Origin: Flavobacterium pectinovorum
GTDB lineage: Bacteria > Bacteroidota > Bacteroidia > Flavobacteriales > Flavobacteriaceae
Assembly (NCBI RefSeq): GCF_022802975.1
Contig: NZ_JAFEVZ010000009.1
Span: forward strand, 62,001 to 126,000
Direction: 5' to 3'
DNA: 64,000 nucleotides
Shown: positions 1 through 9,682 of the stretch, piece after piece
How positions within the stretch are numbered: position 1 is the stretch's first letter
How the letters are laid out: every line of letters begins with the position of its first letter
Translations under genes and position numbers: made by a program
Notes under the pieces: model-generated
What the model was told of the DNA's origin: nothing
The model's database searches: none
The model's input: the letters and a program-made list of their open reading frames with translations, nothing else

Positions 1-699
1 AAAGATTATGCGACACAGGTTAACGAAATAAATACCTTTCTAATTAATTCTAAAGCTTATTTAGGAGATGCTTCAAAAGAGAAAAATCTGATTTTTGAAT
101 CTACAAAAGGTCTTTTTGACGGCTCACAAATTTTATTCATCCATGCAGATGAAGAAAAACAAATTACGGATGCCATTCAGTTAGCACAGAGCAATGGAAT
201 AAAAAGAATCGTTATTGTAGGAGGTTTTGAAGCTTATAAAACGGCTGATTTATTGCAAAAAAACAATATTGGAGTGCTTTTAAGACGTGTGCATGATATG
301 CCAACAAGTGACGATCAGGATGTTAGAACTCCTTTTAAAATGGCTAAAATCCTAACAGATAAAGGAATTATTGTGGGTCTTGAAAATAGCGGTGACAATG
401 AGCGTATGAACACTCGTAATTTACCATTTTTAGCAGGAACTAGTGCTGCCTATGGACTTGATAAAGAAAAAGCATTACAATTAATAACCCTTAATACAGC
501 TCAATTATTAGGTATTGATGCCTTCTGCGGCTCTTTAGAAACAGGAAAAGATGCTACGTTATTTATTTCTGAAGGAGATGCCTTAGATATGAGAACTAAT
601 AAACTTACGAGTGCCTTCATTCAGGGAAGGGCTATCAGTCTCGAAACACATCAGACTAAATTGAATAAAAAATACAAGGAAAAATACGGTCAGAAATAA
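1..699 (+). CDS. Amidohydrolase family protein, 3' part (5' end outside window)
   Basis: The frame is open from base 1 with no start, so only the last 232 residues are present. The C-terminal signature of metal-dependent amidohydrolases is clear: FIHADEE, then GLENSGDNERMNTRNLPF, then LITLNTAQLLGID and GSLETGKDATLFI (the usual T-x-N-A-x-x-L-G ... G-S-L-E-x-G-K-x-A block). The family hydrolyses C-N bonds in cyclic or peptide-like substrates; the substrate here cannot be told. A hairpin terminator follows the stop, so the gene ends its own transcript and is separate from amt. Confidence 0.85.
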   Translation, partial: KDYATQVNEINTFLINSKAYLGDASKEKNLIFESTKGLFDGSQILFIHADEEKQITDAIQLAQSNGIKRIVIVGGFEAYKTADLLQKNNIGVLLRRVHDMPTSDDQDVRTPFKMAKILTDKGIIVGLENSGDNERMNTRNLPFLAGTSAAYGLDKEKALQLITLNTAQLLGIDAFCGSLETGKDATLFISEGDALDMRTNKLTSAFIQGRAISLETHQTKLNKKYKEKYGQK

Positions 700-1038
700 G
701 CCAAATATTTCACTAAAAGAAAGGCATCATTTGAATTATCATTTGATGCCTTTTTTATTTATTATTGAATGTTTTTCAGAAAAACGAAAAAATAATGTTG
801 CAATAAGTCTTAAAACTAAAATTATTTTCATGTTTTTTCTTATAAAACGAAATTAAAATACATTTTTGGAATAATCGGGATTAACAAATTACAAATTTTA
901 AGTCATTTTTAACGAATAGGTGTAAAACTAAGGGGGTGTAAAATGAAAAATTAACAAAAATTAAACATTGGGTACTATTTTTATTGGGGGTATCAAATGA
1001 TTTTATACTTTTATCAAAATTTTTAAAACTAAATAACT
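700..1038 (+). promoter_or_regulatory. Leader and probable control region of amt, with repeated GGGGGT-type motifs
   Basis: After the terminator, this 339-base gap holds no ORF. Two 15-base direct copies, GGGGGTGTAAAATGA at 932-946 and GGGGGTATCAAATGA at 986-1000, lie 54 bases apart (13 of 15 identical). A shorter copy of the same core, GGTGTAAAA, is at 919-927, 16 bases before the GGTGTAAAA at 935-943. No exact TAnnTTTG box was found. The repeats may be binding sites of a regulator of the transporter; this is inference. Confidence 0.4.
719..757 (+). terminator. Rho-independent terminator of the amidohydrolase gene
   Basis: Stem aaggcatca / tgatgcctt around a 14-base loop, followed by a T-rich run (tttttta). 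It lies 20 bases after the stop at 699. Confidence 0.8.
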
Positions 1039-2364
1039 ATGCGAAAAATTATTTTAAGTGTGATTCTTATCACAATTTTGTTACTATCCATTTTTTCTAT
1101 TTCATTTGTTACTGAATCCAAAACATTAGGAGCCCATGTTGTCGAATTAAAAATGGATACAGGGGATACGGCTTGGATGGTTGTTGCAACTGCTTTTGTA
1201 TTATTAATGACACCGGGTTTAGGTTTCTTCTACGGAGGTATGGTTGGTAAGAAAAACGTAATTAGTACTATGCTTCAAAGTTTTATGGCAATGGTAATTG
1301 TTACTATTCTATGGGTAGTTATTGCTTTTGGATTGTGTTTTGGTCCATCAATAGGCGGATTTATAGGAGATCCTACTTCAAATATATTTTTCCAGGGAGT
1401 TAGCCCGAATACTGCTTGGGAGCTAGCACCAACAATTCCTTTTATTCTTTTTGCATTGTTTCAGGCAAAATTTGCAATCATTACACCGGCGTTAATAACA
1501 GGAGCTTTTGCTGAACGTGTACGTTTCTGGGCTTACTTATTATTCATGGTTTTATTCATATTATTAATTTACGCTCCATTATGTCACATGACTTGGCATC
1601 CTGATGGATTATTCTTCGGATGGGGAGTTTTAGATTTTGCTGGTGGAACAGTAGTACACATGAGTGCTGGATGGGCTGCATTAGCTGGAGCTATCTTCTT
1701 AGGTAAACGTAAAGTTCAAAAAGTAAACCCTGCAAGAATTACTTATGTATTATTAGGTACAGGTTTATTATGGTTTGGTTGGTTTGGTTTCAATGCGGGT
1801 TCTGCAGTTGGAGCAGGAAGTTTGGCAGCGCAAGCTTTAGGAACTACAACAGTTGCGGCGGCTTCTGCAGCAATGGCATGGGTTTTCCTTGATAAAATTT
1901 TAGGTCATAAATTATCTGCAATGGGAGCATGTATTGGTGCTGTTGTAGGTTTGGTAGCCATCACACCGGCAGCAGGTTTTGTATCTATTCCTCACGCATT
2001 GGCAATTGGTATCATCGCAGCAGTAATCAGTAATCTTGTAGTAAGTAAATTCCCTAAAGGAAAAATTGACGATGCTCTTGATGTTTTTGCTTGTCACGGT
2101 GTTGGTGGAATGGTAGGAATGCTGTTAACCGGAGTTTTCGCATCAAACACTGTAAATTCAGTTGTAGGTGATAACCAAGGTTTAATTTTTGGAGATGCTA
2201 CTTTATTCTTAACACAATTAAAAGCATTAGTATTGGTTTCTGTATTTGCTTTTGTAGCTTCTTATGCATTATTCTTCATCGTTAATAAAATTACTCCATT
2301 AAGAGTTACTGAAGAAAAAGAAGAATTAGGATTAGATATTTCTCAACACGGAGAATTCTTATAA
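1039..2364 (+). CDS. amt: Ammonium transporter (Amt/MEP/Rh family)
   Basis: Inner-membrane ammonium channel of 441 residues, full length for the family, with an N-terminal hydrophobic signal (about residues 4-24) before the eleven-helix core. Landmarks: DTAWMVVATAFVLLMTPGLG at the start of the core, FNAGSA at 251-256, and both pore histidines: H207 in GGTVVHMSAGW and H353 in FACHGVGGMVG. The short basic tail after the last helix fits a P-II contact region, but no glnK (P-II) gene is adjacent, unlike many bacterial amt loci. A strong terminator follows, so it is monocistronic. The gap upstream has repeated motifs that may mediate nitrogen control (inference). Confidence 0.96.
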   Translation: MRKIILSVILITILLLSIFSISFVTESKTLGAHVVELKMDTGDTAWMVVATAFVLLMTPGLGFFYGGMVGKKNVISTMLQSFMAMVIVTILWVVIAFGLCFGPSIGGFIGDPTSNIFFQGVSPNTAWELAPTIPFILFALFQAKFAIITPALITGAFAERVRFWAYLLFMVLFILLIYAPLCHMTWHPDGLFFGWGVLDFAGGTVVHMSAGWAALAGAIFLGKRKVQKVNPARITYVLLGTGLLWFGWFGFNAGSAVGAGSLAAQALGTTTVAAASAAMAWVFLDKILGHKLSAMGACIGAVVGLVAITPAAGFVSIPHALAIGIIAAVISNLVVSKFPKGKIDDALDVFACHGVGGMVGMLLTGVFASNTVNSVVGDNQGLIFGDATLFLTQLKALVLVSVFAFVASYALFFIVNKITPLRVTEEKEELGLDISQHGEFL

Positions 2365-2392
2365 GAAGTTAATTCAACTTTGCCTTAATAGA

Positions 2393-2430
2393 AAATCCCT
2401 CTAAGCCAAAACTTAGAGGGATTTTTGTTT
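2393..2430 (+). terminator. Rho-independent terminator after amt
   Basis: Perfect 13-base stem (aaatccctctaag / cttagagggattt) with a 6-base loop and a T run, 28 bases after the amt stop. Confidence 0.92.
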
Positions 2431-2656
2431 GAATTAATTTCAACCTTAAAAAATACGGATACATTTTACGATCTAAAACCACAAAATAAATTATTACTTT
2501 CCAAAATAGTTAACCTGTAAATATCTTCAATGATTCTTAAATCAGCTATTAATATAAAATCCATCATTTTTAGATCAATTTTGCATGGCAGATCAGATAG
2601 AAAACAACTCGATTATTATTTTTTGGAGTAGAAAGATTAGGCTTTTCAGTAAGTAT

Positions 2657-2757
2657 CGTCCCGCTTTCCGTTACAATTTTATGTCCCGAACTCCGGGCTA
2701 TAATGATTTTTACTTCACACGAGCGAAGCGAACTGGCGTAGCAATCGGGGCTAAATG
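2657..2757. repeat. Degenerate Flavobacterium-type palindromic intergenic repeat
   Basis: GC-richer island in AT-rich DNA. It contains cgtcccgctttccgttaca, the hairpin core cccgaactccggg, cgagcgaagcg and gcaatcggggcta. I recall this layout (gccccgat ... tccgggct ... aacggaaagcgggac on the other strand) as a dispersed repeat of Flavobacterium genomes that is often mis-called as small ORFs. No second full copy was found in this window. Confidence 0.5.
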
Positions 2758-3059
2758 GGAACATTTTGCTTTTTTAGCATCCGTTGTAAAAATAATAAAT
2801 AAACTATAGTCAGCGGTTTCAACCGTTGAAGGTAATAATCGAATTCAGGTTGACAACATAACTGATTCATGTAAAAAACAAATAAATCAGAAAGTACAAA
2901 TTCAAGTAAAAACATTCTATACTAAAACATCAATATTACATTCTATTTTAAAAAATAATATAGCATTTAATATCTTCTAAATGTACAGGAAGAATTTTCG
3001 AAGTAAAAATGTAGTTGGCAACCAAACAGTGTCGATTTTTTTTCTATTTTAAAAAATAA

Positions 3060-3126
3060 GCCACAGATTAAAAGCTTTCATAAATTTCAATAATAAGAAA
3101 TCCATTTGTACCTTTTAATCTGTGGC
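3060..3126 (-). repeat. 15-base perfect inverted repeat (gccacagatta family), possible dsbD terminator
   Basis: gccacagattaaaag at 3060-3074 is exactly inverted at 3112-3126. On the minus strand the hairpin lies just after the dsbD stop and is followed by ttattttttaaaa, so it could end the dsbD transcript. A degenerate member of the same family is at about 47486-47547. Confidence 0.55.
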
Positions 3127-3135
3127 AAAAATGAT

Positions 3136-5235
3136 TTATTTAAAATTCGAAATCCCCTCTTTCAGCCATAGCAAATATTCTTCTGTTGGAACATAGCTGA
3201 TTGTTGGTTTTGAACTGTTTAGATTGTTTCCTTCTAAATCTGTTATAACGTATAAAGGCTGTGTATTGGTTTTATATTTTGAAATCATAAAATCGGTCCA
3301 TTTATCGCCAAAAGTTTCAATTTCATCACCTGCAGCTGTTTTGAATTTTTCGTTTTCAGGCAATTCTCTTTTATCATCAACATAAAGCGAAATAACCACA
3401 ACTTCATTTTTTAAGATTGACAATACACTTTTGTCAGACCAGACATTATTCTCCATTTTTCTGCAATTCACACAAGCATATCCTGTAAAATCCAGCATGA
3501 TAGGTTTGTTGATTGATTTTGCATAGGCCAGACCGTCTTCATAATCATGAAAAACTACAATTCCGTGTGGGCCAGATTCGGCACCTTTTGGCAGGCCATT
3601 TTCAGATGCGGCAGTATTGCTGTTTCCTGAGCCTCCTACTCCAAACGGACTTTCACTATATTGCGGAGGTGGCGGAAAAGCACTGATTAATTTTAATGGC
3701 GCTCCCCAAAGTCCCGGAATCAAATAAAATGTAAATACAAGTGTAATCAATCCTAAATACAATCGTCCTACTGAAATATGTTGTAGCGGACTATCGTGGG
3801 GTAATGTAATTTTTCCGAACAAATAAAGTGACAGAGCTGCAAAAATAGCGATCCAAATGGCGATAAAAACTTCTCTTTCCAGGAAATGCAATTGTAAAAC
3901 CATATCCGCATTTGATAAAAATTTAAAAGCCAAAGCCAATTCTAAAAATCCTAAAACCACTTTTACCGTATTTAACCATCCTCCTGATTTTGGCAATGAG
4001 TTTAACCACCCGGGAAACATGGCAAATAACATAAATGGAAGTGCTAATGCAGATGAAAATCCTAACATTCCAACAACCGGAGCAATTCCTCCATTTGAAG
4101 CGGCCTCAACTAATAAGGTTCCAACAATTGGTCCTGTACATGAAAAAGATACAATTGCCAAAGCCAAAGCCATAAATAATATTCCGATAATTCCGCCCTT
4201 ATCTGCTTGTTGGTCTGCTTTGTTTGCCCATGAATTTGGCAGCATAATTTCAAATGCCCCTAAAAATGACGTCGCAAAAATAATCAGTATCACAAAGAAA
4301 ATCAGATTAAACCAAACATCTGTTGATAGCGCATTTAATGCATCCGCACCAAATATTTTGGTCACTATTAATCCTAAAATCACATAAATAGCAATAATGG
4401 AGAAGCCGTAAATAACAGCATTTCGAATTCCTTTAGCCCTGCTTTTACTTTGTTTAGTAAAAAAGCTTACGGTCATTGGAATCATTGGAAACACGCAAGG
4501 TGTCAACAATGCCGCAAAACCAGATAAAAAAGCAATAAAAAAGATGGACCATAAACTTCTTGGAGAATCTGAGACCGGTGCATCTGATTTAGATACAGGT
4601 TTTTCAATGTTTGATTTTGCAACTTCAACCTTTTTTGTTGTATCCGCAGCTTTTTCTACTGTATCAATAGCGAGACCTTCTTGTTTGGTTTCATCTAATT
4701 TTGACTCCGTTACTACCGGAATAGCTTCTGTTTTAAATGTTGCCGGAATAGCGATTGAGAATTTTTTATTTGAATTGATACAAACTTCTTTACAAGTCTG
4801 AAAATCAAACTCAACTTCAACCGTTTTTAAATTCGGATTAATGATTTTTATTTCCTGCTCAATATGCGCTTTGCCTTCAAAGAAAGTTTCGTTTACCTCA
4901 AAAATATCGTTATAAGCCGTTTTCGTTTTTCCTTCTTTGGCTTTTCCAACCAAATCATAATTTCCTTTTTGATTTTTAAAAGAAATTTCCAACGCCAAAG
5001 GACCTCCTTCGGGAGTAAATTGCGAATACATGTGCCAGTCTTTTTCAATTACAGCATCAAAAATTAGAAGGGCATTGTTTCCTGATTTTTTCTCAATTTT
5101 AGCCGTCCATTTAACGGGCTCTAAAACCTGAGCGTTACTTTTTGCAAAAGCAAAAAAGAAAAACAGTAAAAATAAAATGGATTTACTCCAGAAACTTCTT
5201 GGCGTTATAGCCTGACGGGATTGATTAAAGTTCAT
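3136..5235 (-). CDS. dsbD: Thiol:disulfide interchange protein DsbD
   Basis: Moves electrons from cytoplasmic thioredoxin across the inner membrane to envelope disulfides. The 699 residues contain all three modules. There is a signal peptide (about 1-35), then an N-terminal DsbD-alpha domain with a C148/C152 pair (QTCKEVC). An eight-helix CcdA/DsbD-beta core follows (about 230-515) with C247 (LTPCVFP) and C366 (SFSCTGP). The C-terminal thioredoxin domain has CVNC at 588-591. The linker at 165-225 is long and polar. The start codon overlaps the tilS stop (TAATG), so the two are translationally coupled. All redox cysteines are present. Confidence 0.95.
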   Translation of the reverse strand: MNFNQSRQAITPRSFWSKSILFLLFFFFAFAKSNAQVLEPVKWTAKIEKKSGNNALLIFDAVIEKDWHMYSQFTPEGGPLALEISFKNQKGNYDLVGKAKEGKTKTAYNDIFEVNETFFEGKAHIEQEIKIINPNLKTVEVEFDFQTCKEVCINSNKKFSIAIPATFKTEAIPVVTESKLDETKQEGLAIDTVEKAADTTKKVEVAKSNIEKPVSKSDAPVSDSPRSLWSIFFIAFLSGFAALLTPCVFPMIPMTVSFFTKQSKSRAKGIRNAVIYGFSIIAIYVILGLIVTKIFGADALNALSTDVWFNLIFFVILIIFATSFLGAFEIMLPNSWANKADQQADKGGIIGILFMALALAIVSFSCTGPIVGTLLVEAASNGGIAPVVGMLGFSSALALPFMLFAMFPGWLNSLPKSGGWLNTVKVVLGFLELALAFKFLSNADMVLQLHFLEREVFIAIWIAIFAALSLYLFGKITLPHDSPLQHISVGRLYLGLITLVFTFYLIPGLWGAPLKLISAFPPPPQYSESPFGVGGSGNSNTAASENGLPKGAESGPHGIVVFHDYEDGLAYAKSINKPIMLDFTGYACVNCRKMENNVWSDKSVLSILKNEVVVISLYVDDKRELPENEKFKTAAGDEIETFGDKWTDFMISKYKTNTQPLYVITDLEGNNLNSSKPTISYVPTEEYLLWLKEGISNFK

Positions 5236-6545
5236 TATTGCAGTTCTATTTTAAGTATATTATTTGTGGTGTTTTCTATTTTAAATCGCTCGTCCTGTCT
5301 GATTCCAACGACCCATACAATTTGATCGTCTGAACATAATAACCAGCTGTTTTCTTTTTCAATCAGAGATAACTTCTCATCCTTAAAAAGTTTGCTGATT
5401 TTTTTCGACTTTCCATTCATTCCAAAAGGATGAAAAGAATCGCCTTCTTTCCATTTTCGCAAAATCAACGGGAAACGTATTTTTTCAGCATCCACAAATA
5501 TAACTTTATTTGAATCTATAGTTATGTGACTAACGTTACACAGACGCAACTTTAAGGGAAAATTAACTTCCTGATCGTTTTTATTGATTTCAAATTCCTT
5601 TGTTTCAGTCGTTTCTGTAATCGGACTCAAAATCAACGTCTCTCTGTTTTTTAACAATCGAAATTCTGCCGAAAACACCTGTTTTCCTGATTGTCCGTCT
5701 ACTAAATCATAAATATCATTCCATGCCAGAAAACCAAATTCATTCAGCCACTGATACAAATACGATTTATAATTGGGTAATTTTTTAAGCTGTTTTAAAT
5801 CAAAATGTATTTCCTCTCCTTGTTCTTTCGCTACCTGTTGGTAAATCATAATCGAAGCATCTTCGGCCATTTCATTGGACTCCTGCAAATAGGATTGCGT
5901 TTTTTGGAAGGCTTTCAGAAAATTAGGATTGATTTCTTTTAAAACTGGAATCAAATCATGTCGGATTTTATTACGAAGGTATTTATTCGAAGCATTACTG
6001 CTGTCTTCACGCCATTCAATAGTATTGGCCTTGGCATATTCAAGGATTTCTTTTCTTGAAAAAGGCAAAAGCGGACGGATAATTTTATCATTTTGTTCCG
6101 GAATACCAACAAGCCCGTCCAATCCTGTACCACGGCTGAGGTTGATGATAAAAGTTTCCAGATTATCGTCTGCGTGATGAGCTGTCAGGATGTAATCGAA
6201 TTTATGAGTTTCTAATAATTCATAAAACCAACTGTATCGAAGTTCCCGTGCTGCTATCTGGGTAGAAAGTTTGTAATCTTTTGCAAAAGCTTCGGTATCA
6301 AACTGCGTTGTGAAAAATGAAATATTATTTTCTTCACAGTAGTACCGAATAAAATCCTGATCACCAAAACTTTCTAATCCACGAAGCTGAAAATTACAAT
6401 GCAAAACCGCAATTTCATATTCTAATTGCTGAAACAAATGCAGTAAAACCATACTGTCTAATCCGCTACTAACAGCAAGAAACAGTTTTTTGTTTTCCAA
6501 AAATGGAAATTTTGCCGAAATATGATTTTTAAAATTTGAAAGCAT
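5235..6545 (-). CDS. tilS: tRNA(Ile)-lysidine synthase TilS
   Basis: ATP-dependent enzyme that changes C34 of the CAU-anticodon tRNA-Ile to lysidine so that it reads AUA. The 436 residues have the N-type ATP pyrophosphatase P-loop at about 24-31 (AVSSGLDS; the common form is SGGxDS, so the first Gly is Ser here), AHHADDNLETF, RPLLPFSRKEI for tRNA recognition, and the C-terminal TilS domain (RKWKEGDSFHPFGMNGKSKKISK). It lies 69 bases after uvrB and overlaps dsbD by one base. Essential in bacteria that have only the CAU tRNA. Confidence 0.95.
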   Translation of the reverse strand: MLSNFKNHISAKFPFLENKKLFLAVSSGLDSMVLLHLFQQLEYEIAVLHCNFQLRGLESFGDQDFIRYYCEENNISFFTTQFDTEAFAKDYKLSTQIAARELRYSWFYELLETHKFDYILTAHHADDNLETFIINLSRGTGLDGLVGIPEQNDKIIRPLLPFSRKEILEYAKANTIEWREDSSNASNKYLRNKIRHDLIPVLKEINPNFLKAFQKTQSYLQESNEMAEDASIMIYQQVAKEQGEEIHFDLKQLKKLPNYKSYLYQWLNEFGFLAWNDIYDLVDGQSGKQVFSAEFRLLKNRETLILSPITETTETKEFEINKNDQEVNFPLKLRLCNVSHITIDSNKVIFVDAEKIRFPLILRKWKEGDSFHPFGMNGKSKKISKLFKDEKLSLIEKENSWLLCSDDQIVWVVGIRQDERFKIENTTNNILKIELQ

Positions 6546-6614
6546 CTGAAAAATTAAAAAATGAATATTTTAAGAACTGCAAAATTACGTCTTTTGAAAG
6601 AAACGGGAAGTAAT

Positions 6615-8606
6615 CTAAGAAAGTTGTTCCTGTAATTTTTTAATATCATCACGCAATTTGGCAGCCTGCAAAAAGTCAAGTTCTTTCGCAGCTTTTTCCA
6701 TCGATTTTCGTTTTTCGCGAATCATTTTCTCTAATTCAGGTTTTGATAAATAGGCTGTTTCTGGTTCTGCAGCAGCCGATAAAGTATGTCCTAATTCGTA
6801 TTCTACCAATGGATTTTTAGTAAAAGCGCTTTCAATTTTTTTGTTTAAGGCCTGTGGTGTTAAGCCGTTTGCTGTATTGAAATTAATTTGTTTGGTTCTT
6901 CGGTAATTGGTTTCATCAATGGTTTTTTGCATACTGGCTGTAATTTTATCAGCATACAAAATCGCCTTTCCATTTATATTTCTGGCTGCACGACCAATCG
7001 TCTGGGTTAAAGATCTGTGATTTCTAAGAAAACCTTCTTTATCGGCATCTAAAATAGCAACTAGCGAAACTTCCGGTAAGTCCAGACCTTCACGAAGCAA
7101 ATTGACTCCAATCAATACATCAAAAATTCCTTTTCGTAAATCCTGCATAATTTCGATACGTTCCAAAGTGTCTACTTCTGAGTGAATATAACGGCAGCGA
7201 ACATTTACTTTAGTCAAATATTTGGCTAATTCTTCTGCCATTCTTTTGGTTAAAGTTGTTACGAGAACTCTTTCATCCAATTCGCAGCGTACCTGAATTT
7301 CTTCAATTAAATCATCAATCTGATTCAGACTTGGACGCACTTCGATAGTTGGATCCAATAATCCGGTTGGACGAATAATCTGTTCTACATAGATACCATC
7401 TGATTTTTGCAATTCGTAATCGGCCGGAGTCGCAGAAACATAGACTACCTGATTTTGCATGGCTTCGAATTCTTCAAATTTCAATGGGCGGTTGTCCATT
7501 GCTGCGGGCAAACGGAAACCATATTCTACCAGATTTTCTTTTCGGCTTCGGTCGCCTCCGTACATGGCGTGAACCTGCGAAACTGTTACATGGCTTTCGT
7601 CAATTACCATTAAATAATCACTTGGAAAATAATCCAATAGACAGAAAGGTCTTGTTCCGGCTTCTCTTCCGTCAAGGTAGCGGGAATAATTCTCAATTCC
7701 GGAGCAATACCCTAATTCCCGAATCATTTCCAGATCAAAATTGGTTCTTTCTTCCAGACGTTTGGCTTCCAAATGTTTGCCTATTTCTTTAAAATAATCG
7801 ACCTGTTTTACCAAATCCTGCTGAATCTCCCAAATAGCACCCTGCAGTACATCCGGAGAAGTCACAAACATATTGGCCGGATAAATCGTCAGTCTTTTGA
7901 ATTTTTCTATTACCTGTGATGTCTTTACATCAAACGATTCAATTTCTTCAATTTCATCTCCAAAAAAGTGAATTCGATACGCATCATCGGCATAACTCGG
8001 GTACACTTCTACAATATCGCCTTTAATTCGGAAAGTTCCCGGGTTAAAATCGGCTTCCGTTCTGGCGTATAAACTTTGTACTAAACTGTGTAATAATTTA
8101 GTTCTCGAAATAACCTGATCTCTCGTAATTTCAATTACATTCTTTTGAAATTCCACAGGGTTTCCAATACCATATAAACATGAAACCGAAGCAACTACTA
8201 AAATATCCCTGCGTCCTGAAAGTAATGAAGAAGTGGTGCTTAAACGCATTTTCTCCAGTTCTTCATTGATAGATAAATCCTTTTCGATAAAAACTCCTGT
8301 TACCGGCATAAATGCTTCCGGCTGATAATAATCGTAATAAGAAACGAAATATTCTACAGCATTATTCGGAAAAAACTGTTTGAATTCTGAATATAACTGT
8401 GCTGCCAAAGTTTTGTTATGTGCCAAAACCAAGGTAGGTTTCTGCACTTCCTGAATCACATTGGCCATTGTAAATGTTTTACCTGACCCTGTTACACCTA
8501 ATAAAGTTTGATATTTTTCGCCATCAACAATACCTTGTGAAAGTTTTTGGATTGCCTGAGGCTGATCTCCTTTTGGACTATATTCTGAGGATACCTGAAA
8601 ATTCAT
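6615..8606 (-). CDS. uvrB: Excinuclease ABC subunit UvrB
   Basis: Damage-verifying helicase of nucleotide excision repair. At 663 residues it is full length. It has Walker A GVTGSGKT at 37-44, the beta-hairpin region YYDYYQPEAFMP, helicase motifs DESHVT and VSATPADYE, LREGLDLPEV, the arginine-finger region QTIGRAARN, and a C-terminal UVR motif (MEKAAKELDFLQAAKLRDDI) that contacts UvrC. uvrA and uvrC are not in the window. First gene of the minus-strand run uvrB-tilS-dsbD. Confidence 0.98.
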   Translation of the reverse strand: MNFQVSSEYSPKGDQPQAIQKLSQGIVDGEKYQTLLGVTGSGKTFTMANVIQEVQKPTLVLAHNKTLAAQLYSEFKQFFPNNAVEYFVSYYDYYQPEAFMPVTGVFIEKDLSINEELEKMRLSTTSSLLSGRRDILVVASVSCLYGIGNPVEFQKNVIEITRDQVISRTKLLHSLVQSLYARTEADFNPGTFRIKGDIVEVYPSYADDAYRIHFFGDEIEEIESFDVKTSQVIEKFKRLTIYPANMFVTSPDVLQGAIWEIQQDLVKQVDYFKEIGKHLEAKRLEERTNFDLEMIRELGYCSGIENYSRYLDGREAGTRPFCLLDYFPSDYLMVIDESHVTVSQVHAMYGGDRSRKENLVEYGFRLPAAMDNRPLKFEEFEAMQNQVVYVSATPADYELQKSDGIYVEQIIRPTGLLDPTIEVRPSLNQIDDLIEEIQVRCELDERVLVTTLTKRMAEELAKYLTKVNVRCRYIHSEVDTLERIEIMQDLRKGIFDVLIGVNLLREGLDLPEVSLVAILDADKEGFLRNHRSLTQTIGRAARNINGKAILYADKITASMQKTIDETNYRRTKQINFNTANGLTPQALNKKIESAFTKNPLVEYELGHTLSAAAEPETAYLSKPELEKMIREKRKSMEKAAKELDFLQAAKLRDDIKKLQEQLS

Positions 8607-8656
8607 TTTTGACTGATGAAATTAGTTTTGTAAAGATACAAAATGTTAAGTTCTGC

Positions 8657-9595
8657 TTATTCTAAAAAATCAACCATTGCATCATTAACTATTTTCGTCT
8701 GATCAATGCTTAAAAAATGCCCTGCGTCTTTTATGATTTTTGTTTTGCTGTTTGGCAGAAACTCTTTTACTTTTTCTAAACTCTCTTCTGAGTTGATTAC
8801 ATCTTTGTCACCTATAAGTACTAAAACCGGATTTTTTATGGATTTTAATTCCTCGTTAGAAAAAGGCATCATTTTCAACATACTCGAATTCGATTTGGCA
8901 TATTTGTTAGCCAGATAGAATTGTCTTTTGTAAACAGGACTAATTTTTTCAGGATGGGTTGAGAAGGTTTTCAGCGTTTTTCCGAATCTCTTTTCGCTTG
9001 GAAAAAGTTTCAGCATCAAAGCTGAAGACGTTTTTCCTACTTTATCAATAAATTTAAACGTCTGTGCAGGGCTTAACAGCACTATTTTATCAATTGAATT
9101 TTCTTTCTGAACTGCCAGCAATGTTGTAATCCAGCCTCCACGGGAAGCTCCTATAATGTTAAACTTTTTTAATTTGTAATGGGCAAAAATCTCATTGTAC
9201 CATGCCACAATATCTTCTTTGGAAAGAGATTTGGCTGTCAAACTAGATTTTCCGGGTTCTATCAGGAAATCGATGGCATATATTCGATGATTTTTTGCTA
9301 AAACCTTAATGTTAGGATACCACATTGTTGAACTGGCATCCATTCCGTGCAGCAATACCAAATCTTTTCCGTTTTTAGTGCCTGCAACTATAACATGTGC
9401 TGTTCCGAAACTGGTTTTAATATTTTCTTCAGCATACGGGATATCCCAAAGTTTTAAGGCTTTATCGTATGAATTCAGATAACTTTGTTTCTCTTTTTTG
9501 GTTTGAAAAACATAGTCCTCAAATTTTGCTTTTTTAGAAGAAGCGCATCCAAAAAGCAAAAATAAGAGCATCAGATTAAGAACTTTTCTTGCCAT
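8657..9595 (-). CDS. Alpha/beta-hydrolase lipoprotein
   Basis: 312 residues. The N-terminus is a lipoprotein signal (LLFLLFGCASSKK, lipid on Cys16), so it is probably anchored in the envelope facing the periplasm. The fold shows the oxyanion segment LLHGMDASSTMW, nucleophile elbow GASRGG, the acid region VLVLIGDKD and a late His in KDAGHFLSID, so the triad appears complete. It may be an esterase or lipase-like enzyme; the substrate is not known. It stands alone, with its 3' end 51 bases from the uvrB start. Confidence 0.8.
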   Translation of the reverse strand: MARKVLNLMLLFLLFGCASSKKAKFEDYVFQTKKEKQSYLNSYDKALKLWDIPYAEENIKTSFGTAHVIVAGTKNGKDLVLLHGMDASSTMWYPNIKVLAKNHRIYAIDFLIEPGKSSLTAKSLSKEDIVAWYNEIFAHYKLKKFNIIGASRGGWITTLLAVQKENSIDKIVLLSPAQTFKFIDKVGKTSSALMLKLFPSEKRFGKTLKTFSTHPEKISPVYKRQFYLANKYAKSNSSMLKMMPFSNEELKSIKNPVLVLIGDKDVINSEESLEKVKEFLPNSKTKIIKDAGHFLSIDQTKIVNDAMVDFLE

Positions 9596-9682
9596 AATCG
9601 TTTATTATTTTACTTTAAAGTTACAACAATCCCTTCCGAAAGGAGTTCCAGAATTTTAGTTCAAAATATCATAATTTTAAGC

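Larger units (their letters stand above)
2427..3135. other. Long intergenic region between amt and dsbD, made of repeats
   Basis: About 700 bases without a credible gene. The short ORFs on both strands (about 2570-2809) lie over a palindromic repeat and have no protein-like features. Apart from that repeat (2657-2757) and the long inverted repeat at 3060-3126, the sequence is AT-rich and featureless. Confidence 0.6.

Noticed and set aside
2570..2809. Small ORFs on both strands (64 and 74 codons)
   Set aside because: They lie over a palindromic repeat, overlap each other and show no protein-like pattern.
3857..4387. 176-codon plus-strand ORF
   Set aside because: Antisense shadow inside dsbD, whose own frame has all family motifs.
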